DNA of 64,000 nt from contig CAMRHE010000157.1 of assembly GCA_947044405.1 (NCBI GenBank), forward strand, positions 3,424,501 to 3,488,500, in the 5' to 3' direction. The position numbers and the translations under genes were made by a program. Source of the DNA: Leptodactylus fallax. Lineage: Eukaryota; Chordata; Amphibia; Anura; Leptodactylidae. Below, piece after piece: positions 21,660 through 34,700 of this stretch. The notes beneath the pieces are model-generated. The model did not search any database. It was not told the origin of the DNA and saw nothing but the letters and a program-made list of their open reading frames with translations. Numbering within the stretch: position 1 is the stretch's first letter; the number at the start of each line of letters is the position of its first letter.

Positions 21660-22590
21660 CAAGTTTTGTTTTGTAAATACAGTGAGTCAGACACATGTGA
21701 GGCAGAGCTGCTGGGGGGAGAGATGTGAGCAGAGCTGCTGAGACAGACATGTTATGTCTGGGGGAGTCTAAGAGCCACTTGTTCCTCTTTACTTCACAGT
21801 ATATAGTTAGGTATGTGTTACCCCCTATATACTCACAGGACCTAGCTAGTAACTGTAGTTAGGGATCCATATATATATATAGTTCAGGGCAGTGATAGGT
21901 TAGGCTTCCGAAGGCCAACTAGCTAGTTAGAGGCCCGGTGGCACTAGTAGTTTAGCTGGCAGGTTAAGGACTCAGTGTTAGGGTAGTCAGGCCTGCATCT
22001 ACTGCCGTCACCGTCGCCCTGTTTGCGGCCTGTGAAGAATCTCACCATCATCATCATCATCTCCTGATCGGCTGTCTGTCATCTCCTGGAAGAATCCGAG
22101 GATCCACAGTCATCCACAGGGGCCCCTGCATCTCTTCTGTTGCCTGGAGGTATTGTGCACTGGACTCTTGCTATATATCTATATATATACCCGGGTATAT
22201 AACCTAAGACGGTTGAGGACTTGCTGGTTGTTGTAGTATTGCTGTGTTCTGAGTATATTTTATGTATGTATTATTACCCTGTTGATTCTTATAAAGCTAC
22301 TGTTATAACCTTATGTGGTATCTGTATGTATTCTTCAGACTGTGAGATTAGTACAGTGATCCTTGTTAAGGCTACTAACTGTACTTCATGGGTAAGTCCC
22401 AGGAAGAGATCCTCCCTGTAATACAGAGGCTCTATCCTGGGTGGAGGCACTGATATATTTCATATATGTTCCCACTCTTCCCTTCAGCGAAGGCTTCAGG
22501 TCCCATTATACACACAGGTCAGCGCCAGAGTCTGTTGCGGGAGGGATAATACTCATACCCCCCCCCCAAATAGGGCTACATTAGCATGAT
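21660..22590. other. Unassigned intergenic block, possibly part of an LTR-type element
   Basis: It contains short direct repeats (GCAGAGCTGCTG twice), CATCATCATCATCATC, a TATATATCTATATATATACC box and a pyrimidine-rich end. This loosely resembles a solo LTR, but no terminal TG...CA pair with a target duplication could be fixed. No coding potential was recognised. Confidence 0.2.
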
Positions 22591-22596
22591 ACTTAA

Positions 22597-22952
22597 AGGG
22601 GTTGTCCAGTTTCAGAACACTATTGAGAGATGAATACTATTGTTTGTATTATTAAAAGTTCTACAATTTTCCAATAAACTTTGTGTCAATTCCTCACGGT
22701 TTTCCAGATCTCTGCTTGCTATCATGCATTCTGCTTACTTCCAGTGGATACAAATTAGTCCATGGTCATGTGATTTACAGTCATGTGATGCACACACAGG
22801 TACAGAGTAATCAGAATGAATGACAGCAAGCAGAGATCTGGAAACCCGTGAGGAATTGATACAGAAAATATGTTGAAAAATTGTACATTTTTTTTCATTA
22901 TAGAAACAATAACATTTGTCTCGCAATATTGCTCTGAAACTGGACAACCCCT
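22597..22952. mobile_element. TTAA-flanked MITE just upstream of the AP3S2 promoter
   Basis: TTAA lies at 22593-22596 and 22953-22956. Ends are AGGGGTTGTCCAGTTTCAGA and CTGAAACTGGACAACCCCT, and the interior is a foldback (CCAGATCTCTGCTTGCT against AGCAAGCAGAGATCTGG). It ends 250 bases before the ETS site of AP3S2. Confidence 0.82.
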
Positions 22953-23202
22953 TTAAGGGGCTAAGCTTGTGTGTAGAAGGCGGTTTTTATGTTATGTTGC
23001 AATACGAACAAGCCATTGAGAATAATGTGCGAGTAAATGTGGATGTAAAAGCTAAGGAGGAGACATTCAGCATCCTGAAACAAGCCATAGCTACACACGA
23101 CACTTGTATATCTCTTGTTTCCTCGTCTATTTACTATGCAGCAGCTCCACACACACATCCATGCACCCTCGTCCACAATTCCAGCTGAGGCGCCCACATG
23201 TA

Positions 23203-23211
23203 ACCGGAAGT
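23203..23211 (+). promoter_or_regulatory. ETS-type site (ACCGGAAGT) in the AP3S2 promoter
   Basis: A perfect ACCGGAAGT lies 85 bases before the AP3S2 start codon, in the only locally GC/CpG-rich stretch of this part of the window (about 23190-23450). No TATA box is obvious. ETS/GABP sites of this form are typical of TATA-less housekeeping promoters, and transcription probably starts just downstream. Confidence 0.55.
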
Positions 23212-23295
23212 AGCTCCGCTGGGGGACCGCTTTGGCTGTTACACCGTCCGGGCCAGGACCAGGGTGTAGTTGTCGGATCCGCTGCCTGTGTCAGG

Positions 23296-23364
23296 ATGAT
23301 AAAAGCCATTCTGGTGTTCAACAATCATGGCAAGCCTCGCTTCATGCGCTTCTACCAGCACTTT
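23296..23364 (+). CDS. AP3S2: AP3S2 coding exon 1
   Basis: The ATG at 23296 is in the context CAGGATGA. It encodes 23 residues, MIKAILVFNNHGKPRFMRF then YQHF, and ends in phase 0 at donor GTGAGT (23365). The start matches the family start exactly. Confidence 0.95.
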
Positions 23365-25720
23365 GTGAGTGCCTGCCCGGTGTAGTGCCCCGTGCCCCGT
23401 GCCCCGCTCCTCCTCTGCCCGGGGGTAATGTCTGCTTTGCTTTCTTGCAGTCTGAAGAGATGCAGCAACAGATAGTGAGGGAGACCTTCCACCTGGTGTC
23501 CAAGAGGGATGACAATGTCTGCAACTTCCTGGAAGGAGGAAGGTAGAAGTATGAAGACACAAAACCTGTGTGCAGCCATGTTGTGCCCTCTATGGTTGTA
23601 ACCATGTCACACCTATGTAGGACATACCTGGCCATAATGGTTGTGACCTGATACCTGTGTATCCCAACCTTCCCATCCCAGTAACATATCGCTTCAGATA
23701 GTTTGACATTACAAGTCAGGCTAGGTCTACACACTGTGTGTCCTGCCACCAAGGATTGTTGTGTCACCCTGCAGTGTATGTGAATGGAGTTACAGTGGCA
23801 CAAAACAAACTGTGCCCTGACAAAATATGTGAGACCAAAAGTTGCCGTGGCACCGCCCCTGGTGTTACAATGAAACTCCATTCACTTACATTGGGGAATA
23901 AGTTGCATGGCAAAACACTCTTTGGATACATGATGGGAGTCACAGCCAAAATTGCCATGTAGCCATAGCCTTCTTTCTATGGAGAAGATGTAATAAGTGG
24001 ATGCTAGGCAACTGTGTCTGCATATCCTAGGAAATTATCCACAGGATAGGCAAAAGAGTTTCATAGATGCAGATGTCATCTCTGAGACCTGCCCCATGTG
24101 GAGAATGGTGGTCCCCTGACCTGTCTTGTGAAGTGGCTGCTGTCTCCAGGTAGAGAATAGCGCGGCAGTCACGCAGGTGTGCTGTTGCACTGTCACTATC
24201 TCTATGGGATTGCCAAAAATAGAGAGCTCTGCTCTCAGCTATTTCTGGCAGTGTCATAGAGGTAAATGGAGTGGCAGCACACCTGTACAAGCACTGCTCC
24301 TTTCAGATGGGAGTACAAAGGACCCCTGTTGTAATCTCTGGTGGTTCCAGAGGTCACTGATAAGAGAATTATCACCTATCCTGTGGATAGTTGAGAAGTT
24401 ATAAACTTGGAACAACCAACCTCCTTAAATGTGTTTTTCAACTAATTTCTGCTGACTTACAGGGAATTTGTCATCTTCATTTCCCTGTCTAAACAGCAGT
24501 CAGTACCACAGAGGGTGTCTTGTGTTCTCCACAGCTGTGTTCATAATGCTAGTCCAGTGTCACCAAGGAAAAATCACTTTTACTGTATTTGGAAATGACT
24601 TGTTTGAAGTGAAGCCCTCCATGCCCCTCACCTAGTCCGACTGCTCTGAGTGAAGTCCCCTTGATTCTGTGACACTCAATCTGATGCTCACACTGTAGGT
24701 CTGACTGGTCAGGGCATCAACATTTTGCTTGATACATTGAGACACAAGTGGGTTTTTTTTCTGAACAGTATTATTTGAAGCTAGATAACCAGCCCAGTAA
24801 ATTATCTTATGTGGTAAGGCAACACTCTTTGAAGTAGTCACCTTCAGGCAGGTTCTTGCTGGGGCTCTTACACCATGTTGTAAGAACTGTTATGATTCAG
24901 TATTTATAACCACTGTCACAGTGGATAAGCAAGATATTATGCAATATGAGATCTGGAGTTTCCTGTTTTTATGGAGCCTCATGATTTCCTTCATGCAGAT
25001 ATCCCTGTCAATGAAATAGTACTGCTATTGAAGACATGGCTCAAGGAGAGTGTCAAATCCCTTCTACTTCTTGTAGAAATTTATAATAAAAATGAAGAAC
25101 ATCTTCTTCTTTAGGGTTTTTTTTATGTATGGAGAGCTGCTACATTTTTTGAAACTACAATTTTGATTTTACTTAACCCCTACATGTCTCTCTGCCATTA
25201 AAAGAGCTGTGTCATAAAAACAGAATGAAAACTGTATTCAAATTGTGTGTTGTGTTCAGCAGTGGGGCTCGAATGCAGGAAACTTACTTCCTGCAGTTGG
25301 GCCATGCCATGGAAACCCTTGACGACTCGATAATGTCATGGACTTCTAGAGATCTGATGTGGGAGACAAGCATGGACAAATCTGTGTCCTCCCAGCATTC
25401 CACAGTATAAAGATCACTGCTGATAGCAGGCATTAGATCACTATTATCTGTGATCTGTATACAATGGGATGCTGGGAGGACATAGATCCTGCTACTCCAT
25501 CTTCTTCCAGACAGAGGTAGGAAATGCAAGTGTTTTAAAAAAAAAACAAAAAAAAAACTTTAATAAAGTCAAATGAAAATAATAAAAAAAACCTCTGAAG
25601 TAAAAACATTTTTATTTTCAGTGTACAAAGCCCTGTACACTGGAACGCTGGCACCTGCAGCCCCACTTCCATTTCCACACTACTGTATAACAAAAAAAGA
25701 CACGTCTTTGCCATCTGCGC

Positions 25721-25786
<66 letters not shown>

Positions 25787-28700
25787 CATAAATTTTTTTT
25801 TTAAATCGTGCTTTTGAATGAGGCATTTGAAAAAGTGCTCTGGACATTTGGGTATTTGAATCCTTCATTGTAAAAGGGTGTTTTTTTTTTTTAGCGAACC
25901 GAAACTGCACTGTGTATTTGGGTACCCGACACCGAACGCAACGCTGGAGTTGGGGTCCGGGTTCGGCTCATCCCTAAAGCTTTTGATTGACTGCTGAACA
26001 GCCAATCAACCAGCTTTAACCCAGTGCAATTACCGTGGGAGCCCAGCTGTATCTGACAGGCAGGCTCCTGCTGCAACAGCTGGGACAGTGATAAGACCCG
26101 ATCCCCACTGTTTACCCCTTAAGATGCCGCGGTCAATAGCGACCACGGCATATTAGGTGTTTGTCAGGGAACTGAATGCCGCGGGTGTTAGCTGTAACTG
26201 ACAGCTAACACCCTGCTCCTTGACCCCCCCCGCCATCGGAGCTGACCACCCATCGGGGGTTTTAAACCCCTTGGATGCCGCTGTCAAACATGACTGCCAG
26301 TACCTGCTTGATCCTGCCAAGAAGTGAGGAAGTCAGCCTATGCGTCTGCATAGACTGTCTTCCTCTGTGGACTGCAATACACATATATTGCAGTCTATAG
26401 TGCTGAACCAGAGATCAGTGTTTCGCTGGTTCAGGTCCCATGGTGGGACATCACTAAAAAAAAAAAAAAAAAATTTACAGCCATTTTTGGGTTCACAAAG
26501 TTTGGGTCCCCAAAAAAAAAAAAAAAAAAAAGTTTGGGTCCCCATTGATTTCAGTGAGGTTCGGTTACCCGAACCGAACTTTTGGGCAAAGTTCGGAGGA
26601 GTGAGTCAAACCCGAACTTCGATGGGTTCACTCAACACTAATAGGGACCTTTATTGATCTCTAGAACTGGGGTCCCATGTTCCCCTTATTTGAATGGAGT
26701 GGTGGTTGAGTAAGCTCTCTGCATCTCCATTCAAGTTTAGGGGACTGCCAAAGATATCAGAGTACAGCACTTGGCTATCTCCAGCAGAGTTGAATGGAGC
26801 AGCAATGCACAAGCTCATCCACTTCTCTATTAATACAGTGGGACCCATGGAGCCCAGCAGATCAGACATTTATCACCTATCCTTTTGAAAGGTAACAAGT
26901 TTAAAATTTGGTACAGCCCTTTTAAGCAAACTTTACTAATAAAGTGAAGGTGTTTGAGTTCTTTTAGTGAAGAAATGCTGATTGTTTTTCAATGGTTCAC
27001 ATTTCTTGTCTTATATTCATTTTGCAGTTTAATTGGTGGATCTGACTATAAGCTGATTTATCGCCATTATGCTACCCTTTACTTCGTTTTCTGTGTGGAT
27101 TCCTCAGAAAGTGAACTAGGAATTCTTGACCTCATCCAGGTAAATATGTTATTCACTTTGTGGTAAATTAGTATAAACAACTATATCTATGCAGTGTGTC
27201 AAAAAAAGTCACTTTTGTGCAAGAAAACTGTCAAGATCAGTTTAATAAATGTCCCCCTTTATTTGTATAACTGCAAATCAAAACTGTTTGTGGTAAAGAA
27301 ACCATTAAAGAAATGGTACTTTGTTGGATTTCCCCAGCATATACTGTTTATGCATCCCCTGTCTGACTGCTGGGATCTCCAGCGATCAGGAAAACGAAGG
27401 TCTACAAGTGTACAATATGAGTGGAGAGGTGGTGCTTGTGATCAGGACTTCACTTTTTTGGTACTTCCAGGATGGCAATCTTTGACAGTCCATGAAGTGC
27501 ATGCTTGGCTGCTGCTAAGTTCACAACACTGGTCCATTCACATGGAGCATTATACACCTCTTTAACCTTACATTTTATTTTTTGTATTATGAGAGCCATT
27601 GGTGACAGCCAAATATTAGTGAGTACCATTGAGCTGAGCCACAGTCCTTGACTGTACCACTCCCTTCTGACAAAGTATTATGTTGCATTTCAATGTGTTA
27701 TGAAATAGAAGCAATAACTATTCACATTTCAATCTGTTCCTTAGACATAATGTATGTAGTCATGACTAATTGGGCAATGGGAACAGCATTTTGGAAATTA
27801 TTCACTGGCAAACACCTGCAACACCTAATGTTATAGGCACATCAACTAGTCTTATTGGAAACCTGTAGAAATTGAAGTCATCCTAGTGAATTTTTACCTG
27901 AGTAATATTTCAACCTACTTTTTGTTTCTTGCACATAAAGTATGTAGTGGTGGGTAATGGGGCAATGGGAATGATGGGTAGTGTTCACTAGTTGAACATC
28001 TGCCAAAGCTGCTGTTTCGATCTGACAGTTTTAGTATATCTACCCCACTGTTCTTTTATGCTCTTCAGTTATGAAGTTTTAATCCAGTCTTCTTTATAGA
28101 ATATATTTATTAAACTTAAAAGTAAAAAAAAAAATCACCATGTCTATGTGTCCTATTAGTGTTTGAATGTCATAGTGGGGTATCCCTTGCTTGAGTTCCC
28201 TCTCTGTGCCATCTTAGGGCATATGAATGTTGTAGTGGGTGCTTGTCTTTGCTGGAGTTTAACCTCTCTGTGCCAGAAACGAAATCCCTCTCTGGTGGAC
28301 ATGGTGTAGCAATGCACTTTATAGGCGATTATTCATTTGAATGTACGGTATGGCCGTGGGCAATAACATAATATTTTCAGATTTTTTTTTTTTTTGGATG
28401 TTATGTCATTAAGCAATGCTTTCCTGGGTATTTCTGATCAATTTCATCAAAAGCTTCATGATAGGCATTGCTGTTATTGAAGTCAATTTTTCTCATCCGT
28501 CATAGGATCAGAGCAACGGTCTTAAACTGCAATAGAATGACTCAAGCAGTCAAGGCACCCTCCATCTGCATTCATTGTCATATAAAAGATCATGACTGAA
28601 GCTTTCCTTCACCTTGTTTAGCTTTCTAATGGAAGTAAAAATCCTGTAGGTATGACATTTCATAGGTGTGTTTTTACATTACAGTGAATGGAGATGGATG

Positions 28701-31700
28701 CAGACGGGTTGCTCAGTCTGCATCAGTCATTCTATCACTGTTCAAGTCCTTTGCTCTCATCCTGTGGATGTCAGTCTTGTCAGACATATTATTATTGCTT
28801 GTTTGAGTTTATGTTAAATGCTATATTGGGGTTTCAAATGAAGCCATTCCCTTAATATTAGGAATTTGGCACTTGCTTCATAGGATTTATTTGTCCTCTT
28901 CTGGAATGATTGTAGAATGATAGATTAACTATTGACAGTCTTTTTTCCGCTTACTATTTTACTGTGTATTGGAAGCTCTTCGCAGCTAGTGAATGTATGG
29001 ATTATTGTGAACACTCCCTGTAAGCGAAACCTTAATTTTTCCATAAGATGCACCAACCATATCTATAAAGAAAAGATAACAGCAACATTTGAGCTGTGAG
29101 TATGGTTTTAAGGCTAGGGCTACACAGCAATTTTGATCATGACTTCTGTCATGCGACCAAAGTTCGAGGAGTCGTCCTGCAACTCCTTCACTCATGTTAG
29201 TAAATGGAGTCGCATTGTGACCCTTGAAAGTGCTGAACGTGCTTGAGTTTTTACCAACCTGGGATCACAATGTGACTGCATTCACTAACATGAGTGAAGG
29301 AATCGATGTATAGCATTAAAGGGATATGTCCGCAAACCTAACCATATTTAAATGTGTAGACAATTAAAAGTTAAACATTTTTGCAAATATAAATATCTAA
29401 CAATTAAAGAGTGTTAAAGATTTTCCCTAACCATCTCAGTGGTGACAATATGTTGTCTTGATCGGCAATGGATAATGTTTATTTATATTTGCAAACATAT
29501 TAAAAAGTGTATAATGTAATTAACAATTTTATTTTGAGCTCAGAAAGAGGTTACTGACTTCAACTCTGGTCTCAGAATAAAAATATATTTTTTTTAAAGA
29601 GAATCTGTCAGGTCAATCTGGGACACTAAACCACCCACAGGTCCTTATAGTCCTGGGGTTTAGTGTCCCAAATCGCCATGTTGTAATGCAATCCGCAGGC
29701 GCATTCAAAATGAAAAAAAAACCTTTATACTTGCCTAGAGAAGGATCCGAGGAACGCTGTTCAGCCGAGAACAGTCCGGCTTATTCATGAGATTCTTTGT
29801 TGGCATGCCCTCCCCCATGCTCCCGGCGCTTGTGCTGTTCTTCAGTGAAGCCGAAAATGGACACCCCGGCTTCACTGTGCAATAGCCAGAGGTACAGGGC
29901 ATGCACACTTAAGCCGAGGAGTACTCCTCTGGCTTCATTGAAGAACTGCGCAGGTGCAGGGAGTGCAGCAGCAGGGTGAGTATAAAGCTTTTTTATTTTT
30001 AATGCGGCCATGGATTGCGTTATAACAGGGTGATTTGGGACACTAAACTCCAGGTCCATATGGACGTGTGGGTGGTTTAGTGTCCCAAATTGCCCTGACA
30101 GATTCCCTTTAATATTGTATAATGAACTAGATGCACTTCACCTAAAATACATCTGTGATCAATCCAGCCAGTCACCAACTCCAGTGTACATACTAATAAA
30201 GAAATCTACATAGGGGGCACATGCACAGTAAGAGTTTTGTGTCCTAGACAGGCGCTGGGGAGAAGGCATAGGTGGTTGGGGGAACTGTAATTCCGCTCTC
30301 AATATCAGCCCTCCAGTCTCTCCGTAAATGAGAAGAAGCAGAAAAAAATGTAGCAGCACACAACCGGTTAGTACTTAAACCTAAAAGATTTGTGAGCTAT
30401 TCCTATCAGTCCCATACAGTTTGAATGGGCAAGCAGTAGTGGGTATGTTAAACCGCTGCTTCAATCACTAGAGTTATGAGATCCCTGTTCTTATGATTGG
30501 TGGTAGTCCTAGTGGTCAGAACTCTAAAGATCAGTCACTTATACTATAGATGGGTGCTAAGTTTGCATCTTGAGAAAACTAACCTTTAAGCTTTGCATTT
30601 ATCAATAGTACAGTTTGTGTACAAGCACAATAACACTACTTCTGGCCATTATATCACTTGCATTCTGTATATTTTAGCAGTTTTCCCCTCTGCGGTCTCT
30701 AATTTTCGATTGAGACAGAGCATTTTTCTACGTTAAGTTATACAGAATTTCTTATATTCTCCTGTGCTAGCTGTTTATGTTAAAAAGTTAGTGACCATTA
30801 AGTTTAATTGGGGTTTGTTGGGGCTCTGGTATTGTCAACGTATATAGCTGAAGCTCCTGGAGGATTTCCCCATCTACACAACATGTGCATTGAAATGTGT
30901 GAATGAGTTCAGAATGTTGACATTTAGACCATATAGTTCATTGCCCTTCTGTTATTACCTTTCTTACTTGCTATGAACTTGCATATATCATTGACCTCTG
31001 CTTTTATTTATTGACGTTCACTAGTTTCAGTGGAAGGTGATTACATTGGTTGACATAACTGTGCATTCCCTTATACAATAAGTCATATAATATCTGATAA
31101 CGCTATCTTTGGTTATGTTCCACCTCCTTTAGTTTTCTTCTTTTAACTCTCACTTGAGTTTGCTCAATTAGATGACCATTATTACTCTTTTCTATCAAAT
31201 TACTAAATGCCTCAAAAAAATGAAAAAAAATAACAAAAGGTGAAAATTTTGTACTCCATAAAGTATTGTATAGAGAAGATAGCAGGGCATATAAATCATC
31301 AAATGGGGCCTCCGCTATAGCAGAGACTCCAACCTGGGAGAGCACTTGACAGGATTATTTGCAAATGTTAAATTGCAGAAAAAGTAGAAGTGGCTTTTTC
31401 AAGGGACATGGCCTTTATAAAGCCAAATCTATTCAGACCCCATATAATAACATCTCACCCATATTTTTTTTATGTCAGTCATTTATAGTTTATTTATAAA
31501 AGTGTATCATATTTTAGTAACTTCCTGTACACACACACATATATATAAATCTATATAGATAAATATGTGTGTGTGTGTATATAGATTGAGTATGCTAGTA
31601 ATTACTAAAACATAAGAAAAAAAGATTTGTGTGGGTTTCCTCCGGGTATCCTGGTTTCCTCCCACACTCCAAAGTCATACTGATAGGGAATATAGATTGT

Positions 31701-34700
31701 GAGCCCTATATGGGACAGTGACTGACAATGTCTGTTAAGCGCTGCGGAATATGATGGCACTATACAAGTAAGCATAATAAATAAATTTTGGTCATCATGT
31801 GTTTACATTTTTATTGTACTTAATTTCCCATGTGGTTTACTTTGCGTCTTGAACCCACAGTTTTGTACATGGAAGGTGAGAAAATTACAACTGAGCCACA
31901 ACTCCAGCCATTGTTAGTGGTGTCATTTTTCTGAGCCCCAACTTCAATCATAAACTTATTTCCTTGCATAATATACTACAAACAAAACAACTTCCATACA
32001 ATATGCTCCTACATGAGCATGTGACTGGTCACATACTTGATGTCATGTAAGGTGCTTACAGTTTCATTCAGTGCTCTGTCTCCCGAGGTATGTGTTGCCT
32101 CAGGACATGTGCTATGGAGGGGGCTCCATGGCATTAATCGCATTTTGTTTTGTTTTTGTGTTTTGTTTTTTTTTTTTTTTCCCCCCCTCCCTGACCGAGA
32201 CAAATGTGCAACATCTTTTGCTTTGTGAAGAAAAACAAAAACGCAAAGCTTTTTATGTTGCTGTCTATAATGAAAAATACAAACTGAGCATTTGTGTCCT
32301 TCAATCAGGCAGTTTTAATGTCCGTTGTCCTGATCTTCTAAATGAACAGAATAATGGATATTAAAACCATATTATGAAAGTAGCCTAAGAAGTGATCAAG
32401 TTCATTCACACTATCCACTAAACACATATTTTAATATGTTTTTAGTGCCTATAAATAAGACATTCAAGTTTATAGAATTTTACCTATCTTTTAGTGTCCC
32501 ACTGAAGAAGATACAAATTATAAGTTCTCTTTAAAGTGTTTTTCTGGGCTAAAAATGTTGATGTCCTACCCTAAGAATAGGTCACCCAATAACATTTCAG
32601 TGGCAGTCTGACACCCTTACAACCAACTGTTCTCAGCTGCTTATACATGGAGAATGAAGTCTGAAGTAGACAGCGATGTTCTCTGTGTAGTGGCTGAACT
32701 GAGTCACTGCTGCTTAGCTCCCATTCAAGTGAATGGACGCCGCTCTGCAGTAACCTGGTCTGGCCACCACAGGTGGCAGCGCTGTCTGCTTCCATCTCCA
32801 TTCTCTGTATTACCTGCTGATCAATAGGGGTGCTGGGTGTCAGACTCCCATTGATCCTATCCTCAGGATCAGACATCAATATTTTAAGCCCAGAAAACCC
32901 CTTTAAGGTTGCACATTTTGTGTAGCTTTATAATCTTCATAGTTTGGCACTTTGCCCCCTATCCAGAGCTTTGATGATTAGGACCAGTTCACAGATCCCT
33001 TTTACCCTCTAGATTGTAAGTTAACTGCAGTAGGGATGCTTATTGCCTTTGCCATAAAACAATAAAAAATATTCTGCTGACATTTTATTGTGGTAGCAAA
33101 TGTTTCATCTGAAGCATTCCTCCAGTTATAGAAAACTTCTGACATCTCTGTTGCGTAGTAGAAGGTTGTTCTGGTGTAGTCATGGTGTCTCAGGGCACAG
33201 ACTTCCACCTGTGAAAAGTTGCTGAAGTTCTCACTAGAGTTTACTGCAGCCTTGGTTTCTGTTGTTCTCCGTAGATGGCTAAAGATTGCCTGTAGGCTTC
33301 CATTACAGTCCACGGGCTGTCTTTAGCTCCCCAAATAAACCTAGGTTGGTTTGTTTGGTTTTGTTTTGTTATACTTTATATACTACAATTTCAAACTCCC
33401 TTTGAAAGCAAATCTGTCAGGTCTCCCTTGCTAGTTAATTTATAGGCAGCATACGGAGGGAGAGATTTGCACATGAAATTAATTTGCACAGAAATGAATA
33501 AAACTTGTTTTCTTTGCCCACAGAGCAGTTGTCACCTTTTGACAACTGAGCGTTTCCAGATGGTTTTTGTCCCTCCATACTCTTAACACTGTCCCCTCAG
33601 AGCTGCTGGTGCCCGACTCTTTGTTAAGGGCACACCTCTTTAAAGAGGGGAATAATAACACCCAGTTGTCAGTTTATTCATAAATTTCTAGTAAAAATAG
33701 TAGAACATCACAACACCGTTATAAAAGAAAAGATACTTCAGAATTGTTGGTCTATGAGCAATACAAATAATGTAACAGATGTCCGTATTGACAAGTCCTC
33801 TTTAAAACGTAAAATTGCGCCATGGGTATAGGAGCCAACACTAGGAAAATAAAATAAAAAATGTTGGATCTGAGCTGGTTGGCTGAACCTTCTCCTCTTC
33901 CCACACTAGTTATACGCTTCTGCAAGCATATGTATCCACCAGTCAACCTTTCCTCCTTTTTCTACACCCTGCTGGTAAACCCATTGTGTGCAAGGTTACC
34001 GAAAAAGTGATCCCACGTGCACCCAAAGATGCTGGACAGGTAAATAAGTATTTACTTCTTCTCCCTACCCCTGCCCAGCGTGGGATCTCTCACTGTCCCA
34101 CACTTACAGTTTTTCTGTCCTCTACCCATGGTGCTGTGTCCCATAGTGAAATTAATGCGAAATAGATTTTATAGTAAGTATAAAATCCAATATTGTACTG
34201 TACCTTTTCCCTTATCTAACTGATTATAGAAATATATTATCATAGTACAAATGAGGTTAAGTATTTGTTTCTTGGGCTAATATTTTTAAGGAGACTGTGA
34301 GGGGACATAAAATGAGGCATGTGTTATTACTGCAGCCACCATAACCCCAGTCAATCATATGGCGGATTATTTTCATAAACATGGCAGACTAGACTGGTGG
34401 ATCAGGGATAGGTTTAGGTTTGTTTAAAAAAAAAAATAATAATAATAATGCACTTGTGCAATGTGATCCTGTCTGTAGTGGCCGTAACTCCATGCACACA
34501 CAGTTTCAGTTTATAAACCGTTAAAAAAAAAAAAAAAAAAAATGTGAATGACAATTTTTTTTAATTTTTTTTTTAAATAAAAAGTTATTGGTCAAATTGG
34601 ACGTTATGAACATGTGTAAAATTTGAAAGCCAAAATAATAAAAAATGGACTTTATTGCTGCTTTTAATGAAAAGCGTCAGAAAAAGTGTGTGTATACCAA

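Larger units (their letters stand above)
23543..27027 (+). other. AP3S2 intron 2
   Basis: No exon is seen in this stretch. It holds a dispersed inverted-repeat element around 23719-23970 (ends of the TAGGTCTACAC / GTAGCCATAGCC type), degenerate repeats related to the CCTATCCTGTGGATAG family near 24030-24430, an A/T-rich block, an (AT)n microsatellite and a longer dispersed repeat at about 25895-26642. Confidence 0.5.

Noticed and set aside
21660..22590. Solo LTR of a retrovirus-like element
   Set aside because: No terminal TG...CA pair with a target duplication and no primer-binding or polypurine tract could be fixed; kept only as an unassigned block.
23104..23881. Several overlapping open frames around AP3S2 exons 1 and 2
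   Set aside because: Other-frame and antisense reads of the GC-rich promoter and exons; only the frame starting at 23296 matches a protein family.
25535..25910. Open frames reading YIYIYI and KKKK
   Set aside because: Produced by the (TA)n and A/T runs.
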